A stretch of DNA of 64,000 nt from DASPKM01 sp035628135 (GCA_035628135.1 DASPKM010000004.1:124001-188000); one strand, 5' to 3'. Shown: positions 42,910 to 53,029, counted from the stretch's first letter. A program made the numbers and translations. Notes: generated from the sequence alone by a model not told the origin.

Positions 42910-45708
42910 CTAGAATACATTGTATCCAAAGCTTATGTAGTACAGTCCGCCGATCTCGGGGTTGCCGAAGGCAGTTTTGTAGTATTTATTGAAAATGTTG
43001 GAACCACCCAGTTTTACCAGGGAGCGGCTGGCTGGGAACTTATAGCTTACCTGTGCGTCAACCGTAGTGAAGCCGTCGACAGTGCCTTGCCTGAAATCGC
43101 TCTGGTAGAAGAACTCGTCCTGCTTTCTTAGCGTAATGTTGAAGCCGAACCTGTTCTGGTAACCGAAGCCTGAGTTGCCCAGGCTGATGTTGAAGCGGTA
43201 AGAAGGCACGTTGAAGAATGCAACGAAACCGGAATCAACATCGGTAATGCGGTCTGCTGTAAGGTTGGTGCTGATGGTGAAACTTCTGGGTAGTAACCAG
43301 TCCACGCCAATGCCATAGCCGTATGTCGTAACCTTATTGGTGCTATTTATCGCTACAGAAAAAACAGTACGGGTTGCCGAATTGTACACTTGTGTAGGAA
43401 CTGCAGGGTTAAACGGTTGCATTACAGTTGCTCGTCCTAAGAAATTCTCATATTTTCCATAATAGCCATAAATGTCCACCAGTATTTTTTTGCCAAATAA
43501 CCCTTTATAACCAGCTTCGAATGAGCGCATTGTTTCTGGCTTATACTCGGGGAAATTCGCCTTCTTCAACAGTGCCGGATTGCCAAGCAACACGCTTTCA
43601 AATGTATAAGGGGTATTGGTGTCGAACTTATAGAAGCTCCTTAATTCAGGTAACCCACCTATAAGGATAGTGCCGCCCCCGATCTCGAGGTTGATCCACT
43701 GGTTCTGCGTAGTGGGGAAGCGGTAGGCAGTTTGATAAGAAGCCCTGATGTTATGGTTTTCCACCACTTTAACCACAGCGGTAAAGCGCGGTGTGAACCG
43801 CCCGGGGAAGTTTTCGTTGTAGTCGTAACGGCCTGCAGCGGTCAGTTTCAGGCGGTCGCGGAACAAGCTGCGCGATATCTGTGCATAAGCGCCCAGTTCA
43901 TTGATACTTATTGGACCGGTGCTGTCCGCGAACAAAGTCCCCTTAGAATCGAGCACGTATTGTTTCCAGTTTCCGCCCACGATGAGATCAACTATCTTGA
44001 GCCTGTTACCGAAATTGTATTGCCCCTCTACCATGTATAGGTCAGACCTGTCGAGGAAGAGGCCACCTTGCGGAATAGGTATTTTTCTTACCTGGTCGAA
44101 CAGTTGACGGAATTGCGTACTGCCGGCTACTGGCCTGCCCTGATCGGCTGTAGCTCTGCCTGCCTGGTGCGCATTGAAAAGGTCGCCTCCATTCTGGAAA
44201 CCGGTCAGCAGGAAAGCACCGGTATATTGTGGATACCAGCTGCCTGGAAGGTTGGCGAAGTTTACGCTGGGCTTCCATGCTTCGTTGAAGAGGCGGGTGG
44301 TAACGGTGGCGTTATACGACTCACCGGAATTTTCTTGGGTGGTATATGCGCGCAGGAACCAGTCGCGGTGCTTGAACTCCAGCTTATACTGTCCCATTTT
44401 CAGGTCTTTCAGCGAATACCGGTCACTTCCGGTATAGACCGTATTGCCTGTGCCCCAGTTTGCCGTGAGCGATGCTTCGATATTTTCTGTAAGCTTATAA
44501 TATATGCCTCCATTCAGCCTGAAATTAATCGTATTGTTATTTACCACATCCGACTCCAGGTATCCTGTGCGGGAAACTGCTTGGGGGTTTGCCATCAGAG
44601 ACGCTACATATGCGTCGAAGGCGGGTTGCGCGGCGGCAGGTATGCTGGGCCTGATTTGCGCGGCTACGCTTGGAATGAGCAGCCGAAGGTCCACGCTGGT
44701 CTCATCGCCATAGATGTTCACTCCATCGTAGTTGGGATCGGTTCTGCGGGTGCCTGGCTTAACGGTGGCGCCAATGCCCCTGGCCGGATCTCCTACTAAA
44801 TAGTTGGAAGAATCCAGGGCTATCCAATCTTTTGCATGGATCAGTTGCGCGCCAATCTTAAAGGCCAATCTTTCCGATGCCTTATGCCCCCAGCGTACTG
44901 CCCAGTCATAATAGGGCGACGGGTTATTGCGCTGCCGGCGGTCGGTATGCATAATACCTGTCTTAACCTGGAAACTAAGGCCCTGGTAACGGAAGGGGTC
45001 TTTGCTGTTAATGATGAGCGTACCGTTCATACCACCGGGGCCGTATAATGCTGAAGATGCGCCTGGGAGTAATTCCATGCTTTCTACATCCAGTTCAGTA
45101 GGCCCGATAACAGAACCAACGGAAAAATTAAGGCCGGGGGCCTGGTTATCCATTCCATCTACCAACTGGTTTAACCTGGCATTACCGCTGCTGTTGAAGC
45201 CGCGGGTGCTGGGTGTTGCATAGGTTAAGCTGGAATAAGTAAGGTCAACACCCTTGATATTTTTTAGAATGTCGTAATAAGTTGTTGCGGGCGAGTTCCT
45301 GATATTGGCGGAGCTCACGCGTTCGATGGACACGGGCGATTCCAGGATGCGCTCCGGCACGCGGCTGGCGGAAACAACCACCTCTACGCCCAGCGTAGAA
45401 GCGGGAGTAAGCTCAACATCCACCACCTGCCCTGCGCTTGTCACCTGCACTTCCTTCGATTCAAAACCAATGGAAGATACGATGATGGTAAAGGGAGGTT
45501 GCTGGTTGGTAACGAGCCTGAAATTTCCTTTGTCGTCTGTAAAAGTTCCTGCAGTGGAGCCTTTAACTGTTATTGATACGGCGGGAACTACATCTTTGGT
45601 GGAAGTATTGCGAACGTTTCCTGTAATAGTTACTGATTGTGCAACCGCAGCAAGTGAGCACACGGCCGAAAAAATAAAAGCAGCCAGGTAACGGTAGCTT
45701 TTTCTCAT
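42910..45708 (-). CDS. TonB-dependent outer-membrane receptor
   Basis: 932 aa from the ATG at 45708 (MRKSYRYLAAFIFSAVCSLAAVAQ, a clear signal peptide). The frame stays open to 46734, but that part is antisense to purC and is not coding. Residues about 25-110 are a carboxypeptidase regulatory-like domain (ITGNVRNTSTKDVVPAVSITVKG). The plug (VVVSASRVPERILESPVSIERVS, GFNSSGNARLNQLVDGMDNQAPG, VESMELLPGASSALYGPGGMNGTLIINSK) and a barrel ending YYISFGYNVF follow. Unlike SusC it has no SusD partner, so it may import a siderophore, cobalamin or small substrate; the sequence does not say which. Confidence 0.93.
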   Translation of the reverse strand: MRKSYRYLAAFIFSAVCSLAAVAQSVTITGNVRNTSTKDVVPAVSITVKGSTAGTFTDDKGNFRLVTNQQPPFTIIVSSIGFESKEVQVTSAGQVVDVELTPASTLGVEVVVSASRVPERILESPVSIERVSSANIRNSPATTYYDILKNIKGVDLTYSSLTYATPSTRGFNSSGNARLNQLVDGMDNQAPGLNFSVGSVIGPTELDVESMELLPGASSALYGPGGMNGTLIINSKDPFRYQGLSFQVKTGIMHTDRRQRNNPSPYYDWAVRWGHKASERLAFKIGAQLIHAKDWIALDSSNYLVGDPARGIGATVKPGTRRTDPNYDGVNIYGDETSVDLRLLIPSVAAQIRPSIPAAAQPAFDAYVASLMANPQAVSRTGYLESDVVNNNTINFRLNGGIYYKLTENIEASLTANWGTGNTVYTGSDRYSLKDLKMGQYKLEFKHRDWFLRAYTTQENSGESYNATVTTRLFNEAWKPSVNFANLPGSWYPQYTGAFLLTGFQNGGDLFNAHQAGRATADQGRPVAGSTQFRQLFDQVRKIPIPQGGLFLDRSDLYMVEGQYNFGNRLKIVDLIVGGNWKQYVLDSKGTLFADSTGPISINELGAYAQISRSLFRDRLKLTAAGRYDYNENFPGRFTPRFTAVVKVVENHNIRASYQTAYRFPTTQNQWINLEIGGGTILIGGLPELRSFYKFDTNTPYTFESVLLGNPALLKKANFPEYKPETMRSFEAGYKGLFGKKILVDIYGYYGKYENFLGRATVMQPFNPAVPTQVYNSATRTVFSVAINSTNKVTTYGYGIGVDWLLPRSFTISTNLTADRITDVDSGFVAFFNVPSYRFNISLGNSGFGYQNRFGFNITLRKQDEFFYQSDFRQGTVDGFTTVDAQVSYKFPASRSLVKLGGSNIFNKYYKTAFGNPEIGGLYYISFGYNVF

Positions 45709-45858
45709 AATAGTAGTTTTTGGACGAAGTTTATGAGGCAAAATACAGATTAGGGCGTTTATGTAAAAATTTAATTTGTAAGACTTTCTGCACCGTATGT
45801 TGATATTTTCCGGGGCAGCCCGTTGTTGCGGTAAGTAACCTGCCAGTATATTCGCGAA

Positions 45859-46788
45859 ATGAATGCAGGTACATTTCAGCTTCCGGGTCAAACCGGTTTT
45901 TACCGCGGCAAGGTTAGGGACGTATATTTTATCGGGGAACAATGGTTGGTAATGGTGGCGTCTGACCGCATTTCGGCCTTTGATGTAGTGCTGCCCCGCC
46001 CCATCCCCTACAAGGGCCAGGTGCTGAACCAGATCGCCGCTTACATGTTGCTGGCGACTGCAAATATATGTCCCAACTGGCTGCACGATGTACCGGCCCC
46101 CACCGTATCCATCGGAAAAAAATGCACGCCGTTTAAAATCGAAATGGTGGTGCGCGGCAATCTTACCGGCCATGCATGGCGCACGTACACCAGCGGCAAG
46201 CGCATGCTGTGCGGCGTAAAGCTTCCCGAAGGCATGAAGGAAAATGATTTCTTTCCCACACCCATCATCACTCCTTCTACCAAGGCCGCGGCAGGACATG
46301 ATGAAGATATTTCGAGAGAAGAGATCATTCAACAGGGACTGGCCACCGAAGAAGAATGGAAGGTGCTGGAAAAATATGCATTGAAATTGTTCGAGAGAGG
46401 AAAAGAGATCGCTGCCAAAAGAGGATTGATATTGGTAGATACAAAATATGAATTCGGAAAGATCGGAGATATCATTTACCTGATGGACGAAGTGCACACG
46501 CCCGACTCCTCGCGCTATTTTTTTGCCGATGGATTCGAGGAAAGGCAGGCCGGTGGGCAACGCCAGCAGCAGCTTAGCAAGGAGTTCGTGCGAGAATGGC
46601 TGATTGCAAATGATTTTATGGGAAAAGAAGGGCAGAGCGTTCCCGCTATGAGCGATGAATGGGTGCAAACCATCTCCAACCGCTACATTCAATTGTACGA
46701 AAAAGTGATCGGCGAACCCTTCGAGCCCGAGCAATTGAACGAAGCTGAAATATATGAGCGCATTGCGGCATCGCTAAAGAGTTTATAG
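45859..46788 (+). CDS. purC: Phosphoribosylaminoimidazole-succinocarboxamide synthase
   Basis: 309 aa, the longer eukaryote-like/Bacteroidota type. It condenses CAIR with aspartate using ATP to SAICAR in purine synthesis. Motifs: YRGKVRDVY near 15, SDRISAFDVVLP, EMVVRGNLTGHAWR, and VDTKYEFG and DEVHTPDSSRY for the active site. No other pur genes are adjacent. It is divergent from the TonB receptor. A TATATTCG just before the ATG (one mismatch from the -7 consensus) may be its promoter. Confidence 0.97.
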   Translation: MNAGTFQLPGQTGFYRGKVRDVYFIGEQWLVMVASDRISAFDVVLPRPIPYKGQVLNQIAAYMLLATANICPNWLHDVPAPTVSIGKKCTPFKIEMVVRGNLTGHAWRTYTSGKRMLCGVKLPEGMKENDFFPTPIITPSTKAAAGHDEDISREEIIQQGLATEEEWKVLEKYALKLFERGKEIAAKRGLILVDTKYEFGKIGDIIYLMDEVHTPDSSRYFFADGFEERQAGGQRQQQLSKEFVREWLIANDFMGKEGQSVPAMSDEWVQTISNRYIQLYEKVIGEPFEPEQLNEAEIYERIAASLKSL

Positions 46789-46812
46789 TTTACTCATCAC
46801 AAACATAACCCC

Positions 46813-47247
46813 ATGACACCGGATAGCGTTTTCAGCATCTGCAATACCATCGCGCTCATAGGATGGATCATCCTCATTGCACTTCCCGGTTGGTTCGCGG
46901 CCGATAAGTTCATCCTCGGCATCATCATTACCTTATTTGCATTGGTGTATGCCTGGATGCTGTTCAGCGATTTTAAATTCGCGGACGCTTCCAAATTCGG
47001 CAGCCTGCGCGGCGTAATGGAATTGTTCACCAATCCGGCACTGGTAACCGCGGGCTGGGTACATTACCTCGCATTCGATTTGCTGGCCGGGCTTTTTATC
47101 AGGAACAATGCGCGTAAGCACGGCATTGCGCATTGGATGGTGATTCCCTGCCTGCTGCTCACATTCATGTTCGGTCCCGTAGGCCTGCTGTTGTACCTGT
47201 TGATAAGATGGGCAGTTACCAAATATTATTTCGCCGATAATTTTTAA
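46813..47247 (+). CDS. ABA4-like (DUF4281) membrane protein
   Basis: 144 aa with four membrane helices. The family signature is present in the second half: GWVHYLAFDLLAGLFI and LLLTFMFGPVGLLLYLLIRW. Plant ABA4 is needed for neoxanthin formation, but bacterial members have no proven role and this genomic setting gives no carotenoid genes. It follows purC by 24 bp and precedes another membrane protein by 3 bp, so it is probably the second gene of a purC transcript. Confidence 0.85.
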   Translation: MTPDSVFSICNTIALIGWIILIALPGWFAADKFILGIIITLFALVYAWMLFSDFKFADASKFGSLRGVMELFTNPALVTAGWVHYLAFDLLAGLFIRNNARKHGIAHWMVIPCLLLTFMFGPVGLLLYLLIRWAVTKYYFADNF

Positions 47248-47250
47248 GTC

Positions 47251-48015
47251 ATGAAAAGATTTCTCACCACGCTTCGCACCCGAAACCCGCTTTTGTATTA
47301 CTTCGGTTGGCTGAATTTGTTGGGTGCGCTGGTTTGCGGGATCATGATTTTCGTGAACGACGTGCAGGTGCTGGGGATCAATGCATGGATAAAGCCGATG
47401 AAATTTTTCGTGTCTATCGCCATATTCAGTTGGACCATGGGCTGGTACCTTGCTTATCTTAAAAGGCCTGTTGCAGCCAATGCCTATTCGATAATGGTAA
47501 TCCTTGTGCTGACCTTTGAAATGGCGGTGATTGTCTGGCAGGCCGCGAATGGCAGGCTTTCGCATTTTAATATCAGCACGCCACTGTATTCGTTGTTGTT
47601 TCAACTCATGGGCATCGCCATTACCATACTGGGGGTGTGGACGGCTTATATCTGTTATCTTTTTTTCAGGTTGAAAGCCATTGACCTTTCCCCTGCATAC
47701 TTATGGGGAATAAGACTGGGAATACTGTTCTTTGTGATCTTTTCCTTCGAAGGCGCTATCATGGCCGCACAGTTGCGGCATACCGTAGGCGCGCCCGATG
47801 GCAGCCCCGGGCTGCCGGTAGTGAATTGGAGCCGCCAATATGGCGACCTGCGCATTGCGCATTTTGTAGGCATGCACGCCTTGCAGGTACTGCCGCTGGC
47901 CGGGTATTTCATTTTTCGAAGACTGCCGGGCCTTATATTATTCTCTGTGCTGTATTTTGCACTGGCATTAGGAATGACCATCATGGCATTGAAAGGAATA
48001 CCACTGATACCGTGA
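47251..48015 (+). CDS. Seven-helix membrane protein, unknown function
   Basis: 254 aa with about seven hydrophobic helices and short loops. The first loop carries INAWIKPMKFFVSIAIFSWTMGWYL. A later one has RHTVGAPDGSPGLPVVNWSRQYGDLRIAHFVGMHALQVLPL, in which the Arg/Asp/His residues are near membrane edges and could bind a cofactor or ion. I do not recognise a characterised family. It starts 3 bp after the ABA4-like gene and is followed 18 bp later by the NmrA-like reductase gene, so they probably share a transcript. Confidence 0.75.
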   Translation: MKRFLTTLRTRNPLLYYFGWLNLLGALVCGIMIFVNDVQVLGINAWIKPMKFFVSIAIFSWTMGWYLAYLKRPVAANAYSIMVILVLTFEMAVIVWQAANGRLSHFNISTPLYSLLFQLMGIAITILGVWTAYICYLFFRLKAIDLSPAYLWGIRLGILFFVIFSFEGAIMAAQLRHTVGAPDGSPGLPVVNWSRQYGDLRIAHFVGMHALQVLPLAGYFIFRRLPGLILFSVLYFALALGMTIMALKGIPLIP

Positions 48016-48033
48016 GCCACAAACAGCGTCAAC

Positions 48034-48906
48034 ATGAAGAAACTTCTGATCATAGGTGCATCGGGCATGCTTGGCCAGCCTGTTACCCGGGAACTTGCGA
48101 AAGCTGGTTTTGAGCTGACCTTGCTTGCGCGGGACACGCAGAAAATGCGCGCAATCTTTCCTTCGGGCCGTATTGTAGAAGGAGATGTGCTGGACCCCAT
48201 CAGCCTGGTGACCGCCATGGACGGGCAGGATGCAGTGTACATCAACCTGCAGGCGCCGCGCGGCACGTCAAAATCATATCCTCAGCCCGAACGCGAAGGA
48301 ATCAATAATATCGTGGACGCGGCAACGTATGGCGGCATAAAAAGGATCGCATACCTGTCGTCGTTAGTGCAGCGCTACAATGGCACCGATGGATTTCATT
48401 GGTGGCTCTTCGATATGAAGAAGGACGCGGTGAAAAAAATAAAGTCCTCCGGTATCCCGTATACGATATTCTATGCCTCTACTTTCATGGAAAACTTGGA
48501 TCAGTTGATGATGCGGGGCAAAAAGATATTACTGGCCGGCGAAAGCAAAGCCCCTATGTATTTTATCGCGGGCGAAGACTATGGCAGGCAGGTGGCGCGA
48601 TCGTTTCAATTGCCGGGCGATGAAGGCAGGGAATACATCATCCAGGGAACCGAAGCATACAACTGGGACGATGCGGCCGGCATTTTCATCGATCATTATA
48701 AAAAACTTCCTTTAAAAACAATGAAGGCTCCCCTGCGCATGTTGAAGCTGGCCGGTTGGTTCAGCGGCAAGGCTCAATATGGGTATAAAATATGTATGGC
48801 AATGAATAATTATCCTGAAAAGTTCGAGGCTGAAAAAACATGGAACGAGCTGGGGAAGCCGTCCATTACCCTGGCCGAATATGCGCTCAGGGCCAGTGCT
48901 AATTAA
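48034..48906 (+). CDS. NAD(P)-binding NmrA/SDR-like protein
   Basis: 290 aa, atypical short-chain dehydrogenase. Rossmann motif GASGMLGQP (residues 8-16), then LLARDTQKMRA, EGDVLDP, and IKRIAYLSSLVQR; the typical YxxxK pair is not clear (MKKDAVKKIKSSGIPYTI follows instead). Such NmrA-like proteins act as quinone or epimerase-type reductases or as redox sensors. Last gene of the purC, ABA4, membrane protein series. Its 3' end overlaps the convergent kinase gene by 8 bp. Confidence 0.85.
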   Translation: MKKLLIIGASGMLGQPVTRELAKAGFELTLLARDTQKMRAIFPSGRIVEGDVLDPISLVTAMDGQDAVYINLQAPRGTSKSYPQPEREGINNIVDAATYGGIKRIAYLSSLVQRYNGTDGFHWWLFDMKKDAVKKIKSSGIPYTIFYASTFMENLDQLMMRGKKILLAGESKAPMYFIAGEDYGRQVARSFQLPGDEGREYIIQGTEAYNWDDAAGIFIDHYKKLPLKTMKAPLRMLKLAGWFSGKAQYGYKICMAMNNYPEKFEAEKTWNELGKPSITLAEYALRASAN

Positions 48907-50551
48907 TGGATGCCTTGGGCAGCGTAAAAGAGAACACGCTTCCCTTTCCTTCTTCGCTGCTCACTTTCAGTTGTCCGCCGTTCTTCGTTAAAAATTCTTT
49001 GCACAGCATCAGGCCAAGGCCGGTGCCGCTTTCGTTAGCGGTGCCCTTGCTGGTATAATATTCATTGAACAGCTTCTGAAGGTTTTCTTCGCTGATGCCC
49101 ACGCCTGAGTCCTTTACAGCTACCTGCGTCATGGTGCCGTTTTCTGTTACTTCTATGCAAACATTTCCATCTTCCGGGGTGAACTTGATAGCATTGGACA
49201 GCAGGTTGCGCAGCACCAGGTGCACCATGTCCTTATCGGCGTAGATGAGGGCGGAAGTTGTTCCTTCAGCGCTCACGTGAATGCGTTTGGCTTCCGCCTG
49301 CAGGCGCAGCAGCCCGCATACGTCGTCGATCAAAGCTGTTACGTCCAGCATTTGAGGATTAACGGTACTGGAACGCATCTGGTTCTTGGCCCACTGCAGC
49401 AGGTTTTCCATCAGTCCGGTGGTATAGTTCAGGTCATTGACCACATCGGGTATCAGGGCTTTTACTTCTTCGGCCGAGAGGTCGTATTGTTGTATGTTGC
49501 TGAAGAGGTTCCGCAATGCGTACATCGGCGTTTTAAGGTCGTGCGAGATAACCGAGAATAATTTGTTCTTAAGCGAGTTGAGCTCGGTGAGCTGAACGGT
49601 TTGTTGCTCGAGCAGCGCTGCCTTGTCGGCAATAACGGTCTTTTGTTTTTCTATCTCGAGGTTTACGCGGTGCAATTCGCGGTTTTTATTCAGTATGCTG
49701 AACTGGTAGCTGGTGTTTTCTTCTTTAATAAGATATAAACCATAAAAGATAAATACGATGGCCAATATCTGGTTGAACAAATAAAAGTACAGGCTGGCTG
49801 TCTCCAGTTGGTATTGGTAGTTCTTAAGCACTACGGCCAGCATGAAATAGCTGATCATGGACAGGGCAAGCGAGAACAGCATCTGATTGAGGCGCTGCAG
49901 GAAGAATACCGATAGGATGCCATACAGTATGAAGAACAATTCCACGCCCAGGTTGATGCCGCCAAGGTACACCAGGCTGGTGACAAAAGGTTGCAGGATA
50001 AAATACGCCATCATGGCGATCTCGTACTTGCGGTTGTGGTTCAGCAACAGCACCAGCATGCTGACGATACCGGGTAAAAATGCAACTATCCAGGATATCG
50101 TGGGTAATTTATCATCATCAAATATGCCCGCAATGGGTGCGATGATACCTGTTATCAGACCGAGGAAGATAAGCTGGTTGAACAATCCCAATTTTCGCTT
50201 TTCAAAATCGTCCAGGCTGTCTGCATATCCTATTGCGCGCACCCTTGCGTCGAGCCTCCATAACTGGCGTTTGGAATATGCGGGGATTTCGCGGTAATTG
50301 ACGGTGCCTATTTTTTTGGCCAGCCCGATAGTGTTATGCATCGCGAGCCGCATGGTGCCGCTAAAACCCTGGGCGCGCAACCTGTTCAACAGCATTTTCG
50401 ATCGGTGCATGAACACGGCAGTAAGATTTTTGAGACGGATGGATTTAATTTTTTCCTGGAAGCGAAGAAGTACTTGCAATAACAATTCAGTGAACCCAAG
50501 GGATTTGATCATTCCCTGGAATTGATTAAGACCTTGGATTAGGAATTTCAT
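48899..50551 (-). CDS. Membrane-bound sensor histidine kinase
   Basis: 550 aa from the ATG at 50551. A basic N-terminal cytoplasmic region of about 115 residues is followed by about six membrane helices (about 120-290). A coiled-coil linker rich in Glu and Gln follows, then HisKA with SVISHDLKTPMYALRNL (phosphorylated His) and a complete ATPase domain (NLLSNAIKFTPEDG, DSGVGIS, GTGLGLMLCKEF). The long N-terminal basic region is unusual. No response regulator is adjacent, so its partner must be elsewhere. The 3' end overlaps the NmrA-like gene by 8 bp. Confidence 0.92.
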   Translation of the reverse strand: MKFLIQGLNQFQGMIKSLGFTELLLQVLLRFQEKIKSIRLKNLTAVFMHRSKMLLNRLRAQGFSGTMRLAMHNTIGLAKKIGTVNYREIPAYSKRQLWRLDARVRAIGYADSLDDFEKRKLGLFNQLIFLGLITGIIAPIAGIFDDDKLPTISWIVAFLPGIVSMLVLLLNHNRKYEIAMMAYFILQPFVTSLVYLGGINLGVELFFILYGILSVFFLQRLNQMLFSLALSMISYFMLAVVLKNYQYQLETASLYFYLFNQILAIVFIFYGLYLIKEENTSYQFSILNKNRELHRVNLEIEKQKTVIADKAALLEQQTVQLTELNSLKNKLFSVISHDLKTPMYALRNLFSNIQQYDLSAEEVKALIPDVVNDLNYTTGLMENLLQWAKNQMRSSTVNPQMLDVTALIDDVCGLLRLQAEAKRIHVSAEGTTSALIYADKDMVHLVLRNLLSNAIKFTPEDGNVCIEVTENGTMTQVAVKDSGVGISEENLQKLFNEYYTSKGTANESGTGLGLMLCKEFLTKNGGQLKVSSEEGKGSVFSFTLPKASIN

Positions 50552-50811
50552 AGCGGTGCCATTAGGGTAAAGGAATACAGCGATTACCAATATAAGAAAT
50601 AATTTTCAAGAACCAAGTAGCTGCGTCAAAAAGACGTATTTTGTAGGGTAAGGAACAAAAAATCGGTAACGATACGATCAAGATCAATAGCGGTGTCTGC
50701 TTTTCAATATGTTACACATGCATTTAGCAGTTATCGACATATGCATCCAAAGTATGCTGTATAACTTGTAGGGGACTGATGTGTACAAAAAATTTGCCAA
50801 AGTTTTTCATC

Positions 50812-51933
50812 ATGAAGTGCTTCGCATTTATCACCAGCTCAATGCTTATGGCCAGTCTCGTTTCGGCACAACCGGCTCCCGCCAATGAATATTACCTGCT
50901 TATCGGAACGTATACTACCGGTAAAAGCGAGGGCATATATGTATACCGCTTCAATAGCGACAGCGGAAGTTTCCGCCATGTATCCACTGCAAAAGGTATC
51001 ATCAATCCGTCGTACCTGGCAGTTGCAGGCAACCGCTATGTCTATTCTGTAAGCGAAGGAGACAGCGGCGGACAAATCGCCGCATTTCTATTCGAGAATG
51101 GGACGCTCACGCGCTTGAACGAACAACCTTCCGGGGGAATTGGTCCTTGTTACGTGGCGGTGGATGCAAAGCAACGGTGGGTGGCCGCCGGCAATTACAC
51201 GAGCGGCAGCCTGGCCATATTACAAATATTACCCGATGGTTCATTGGGTGCGCCACTCAGCACCATCACGCACGATGGCAAAAGCGTAAACCCGCAACGG
51301 CAGGAAAAAGCGCACGTGCATGCCACAGTGTTTTCGCAGGACAATCGTTTTTTATTTGTTCCCGATTTAGGAATGGACAAAGTGATGGTGTATAACTTCA
51401 ATGAGAAAACAGGGCAGTTGTTTCCTTACATGCCTCCGTTTGTAAGGACCACGCCCGGATCGGGGCCGCGCCATTTTGATTTTCACCCTTCGGGGAAATA
51501 TGCATACCTGATGGAAGAAATGGCGGGAACTGTTTCCGTATTTAAGTATGATGGCAAGGGCAAGCTCTCCCCCATCCAGAATATTTCATCTCATCCCCCG
51601 GGCTTCAAGGGATTTATCAATTCTGCAGACATACATGTGTCGCCGGACGGGCGGTTCCTGTATGCATCCAACCGCGGTGAATCGAACACCATTGCCATTT
51701 TTTCCATCAATTCAAAAACAGGAAAACTAAAGCCGGAAGGCCATCAATCGACGTTAGGCATTAAGCCGCGCAATTTTAATTTCGATCCCACAGGAAATTT
51801 CTTACTGGTGGCTAACCAGGACAGCGACAACATCGTGATATTCAAGATCGATAAAAAAACAGGGTTGCTGACCGCCTTGCCGCAACAGATATCAGTGCCC
51901 AACCCGGTTTGCATTAAATGGGTGAAGGATTGA
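50812..51933 (+). CDS. Lactonase-family beta-propeller protein (6-phosphogluconolactonase-like), exported
   Basis: 373 aa from the ATG at 50812 (MKCFAFITSSMLMASLVSAQ, signal peptide); the frame is open from 50779. Seven-bladed lactonase fold of the Pgl type: EYYLLIGTYTTGKSEGIYVY, GIGPCYVAVDAKQRWVAAGNY, HVHATVFSQDNRFLFVPDLGMDKV, GSGPRHFDFHPSGKYAYLMEE and LGIKPRNFNFDPTGNFLLVANQDSDNIVIF. E. coli Pgl opens 6-phosphogluconolactone in the cytoplasm. Export here suggests another lactone or a binding role. The stop codon lies at the very edge of an octamer palindrome shared with the convergent trhO gene. Confidence 0.88.
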   Translation: MKCFAFITSSMLMASLVSAQPAPANEYYLLIGTYTTGKSEGIYVYRFNSDSGSFRHVSTAKGIINPSYLAVAGNRYVYSVSEGDSGGQIAAFLFENGTLTRLNEQPSGGIGPCYVAVDAKQRWVAAGNYTSGSLAILQILPDGSLGAPLSTITHDGKSVNPQRQEKAHVHATVFSQDNRFLFVPDLGMDKVMVYNFNEKTGQLFPYMPPFVRTTPGSGPRHFDFHPSGKYAYLMEEMAGTVSVFKYDGKGKLSPIQNISSHPPGFKGFINSADIHVSPDGRFLYASNRGESNTIAIFSINSKTGKLKPEGHQSTLGIKPRNFNFDPTGNFLLVANQDSDNIVIFKIDKKTGLLTALPQQISVPNPVCIKWVKD

Positions 51934-52015
51934 GTCATTAGGTCAATAAGTCATTGGGTCATTGGGCTCAAAATATCAGAATTGATGACCTAGTGACTTA
52001 TTGACCCAATGACTT
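51932..52015. repeat. (GTCATTRR)n palindrome between convergent genes
   Basis: The left arm (about 51933-51967) has four tandem units GTCATTAG, GTCAATAA, GTCATTGG, GTCATTGG. The right arm (about 51983-52014) is an inverted set of four, and RNA from either strand can form a stem of about 30 bp around a loop of roughly 17 nt. The lactonase stop codon abuts the left arm, and the last codons of trhO (KSLGQ and stop) lie inside the right arm. Confidence 0.8.
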
Positions 52016-53029
52016 CCTGCGGGCTTTCGACTTATTAAACACATTTCTTCCTTTGTCAATGCCCTGCCTCAGCTTTTTTTGTTCTTCTTCAGGCAAATGA
52101 ATAACGTCCTGGCATGCCGTACTGCAACAGCCTTCGTATTTGGCGGCGCAAGCCGCGCATTGGATGAACAATAAATGACAGCCTTCATTCACGCAGTTGG
52201 TATGCGTGTCCGCGGGCTGGCCGCACTGGTGGCAGCGCGCAATGATCTCCTCTCCTATCCTTTCGCCCAACCGGTCGTCGAACACGAAGTTCTTTCCAAG
52301 GAACTTATTAGGCAGTCCCTGCTCCTTTACGGTATTGGCATAATGAATGATGCCGCCTTCGAGGTGAAATACATTCTTAAACCCTTTGTGCAGCAGGTAA
52401 GCCGAAGCTTTTTCGCATCGGATGCCGCCGGTACAATACATAATGATGTTCTTGTCTTTGTTGTTCGCCAACATGTCGGCAGCCATCGGCAATTGTTCGC
52501 GGAAAGTATCGCTGGGCACTTCGATGGCGTTTTGAAAATGGCCTACTTCGTATTCGTAGTGGTTGCGCATGTCCACTACTATGGTGGAAGGATCGTCGGT
52601 AAGCTGGTTGAAGGCTTTTGCATCCACATATTTCCCTTTATTGCGCATGTCGAACGAGGGATCGTCTATGCCATCTGCTACGATCTTTTCCCGGACCTTT
52701 ATTTTTAATACCCAGAAAGATTTTCCGTCATCGTCAACGGCAATGTTCAACCGGACATTATTCAATGGTTCCATGGAATGGAGATAATCGCTGAGCAATG
52801 GGAAATTACTTTCTGGCACACTGATCTGTGCATTGATGCCTTCATGCGCTACGTAAATGCGCCCGAATACCTTTAACTCATTCAGCTGTTTGTATAAAGC
52901 ATCCCTGAATTGTTTGGGATCATCGATGGGGAAATACTGGTAAAACGAAATCGTGGTGCGGGGCTCCGTTTCCTGGTATAAACGCTCTTTCAGCTCCTTC
53001 TGGGAGACACGGTTGTGTAATACTGCCAT
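51998..53029 (-). CDS. trhO: tRNA uridine(34) hydroxylase TrhO (YceA-type rhodanese)
   Basis: 343 aa. N-terminal ferredoxin-like domain (YQYFPIDDPKQFRD, AHEGINAQIS), then a rhodanese domain with active-site Cys199 in CTGGIRCEKAS, then a Cys-rich C-terminal zinc-type region (RCHQCGQPADTHTNC ... CCSTACQ). It hydroxylates U34 of certain tRNAs in an O2-dependent way, the first step to mo5U/cmo5U. The C-terminal KSLGQ and stop codon are encoded by the octamer repeat, so the natural end may have been replaced. Confidence 0.94.
   Translation of the reverse strand: MAVLHNRVSQKELKERLYQETEPRTTISFYQYFPIDDPKQFRDALYKQLNELKVFGRIYVAHEGINAQISVPESNFPLLSDYLHSMEPLNNVRLNIAVDDDGKSFWVLKIKVREKIVADGIDDPSFDMRNKGKYVDAKAFNQLTDDPSTIVVDMRNHYEYEVGHFQNAIEVPSDTFREQLPMAADMLANNKDKNIIMYCTGGIRCEKASAYLLHKGFKNVFHLEGGIIHYANTVKEQGLPNKFLGKNFVFDDRLGERIGEEIIARCHQCGQPADTHTNCVNEGCHLLFIQCAACAAKYEGCCSTACQDVIHLPEEEQKKLRQGIDKGRNVFNKSKARRKSLGQ

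Noticed and set aside
45709..46734. A 342-codon N-terminal extension of the TonB receptor frame, antisense to purC
   Set aside because: The receptor has a clear signal peptide starting at 45708, while the extension lies opposite purC, whose protein is strongly conserved.
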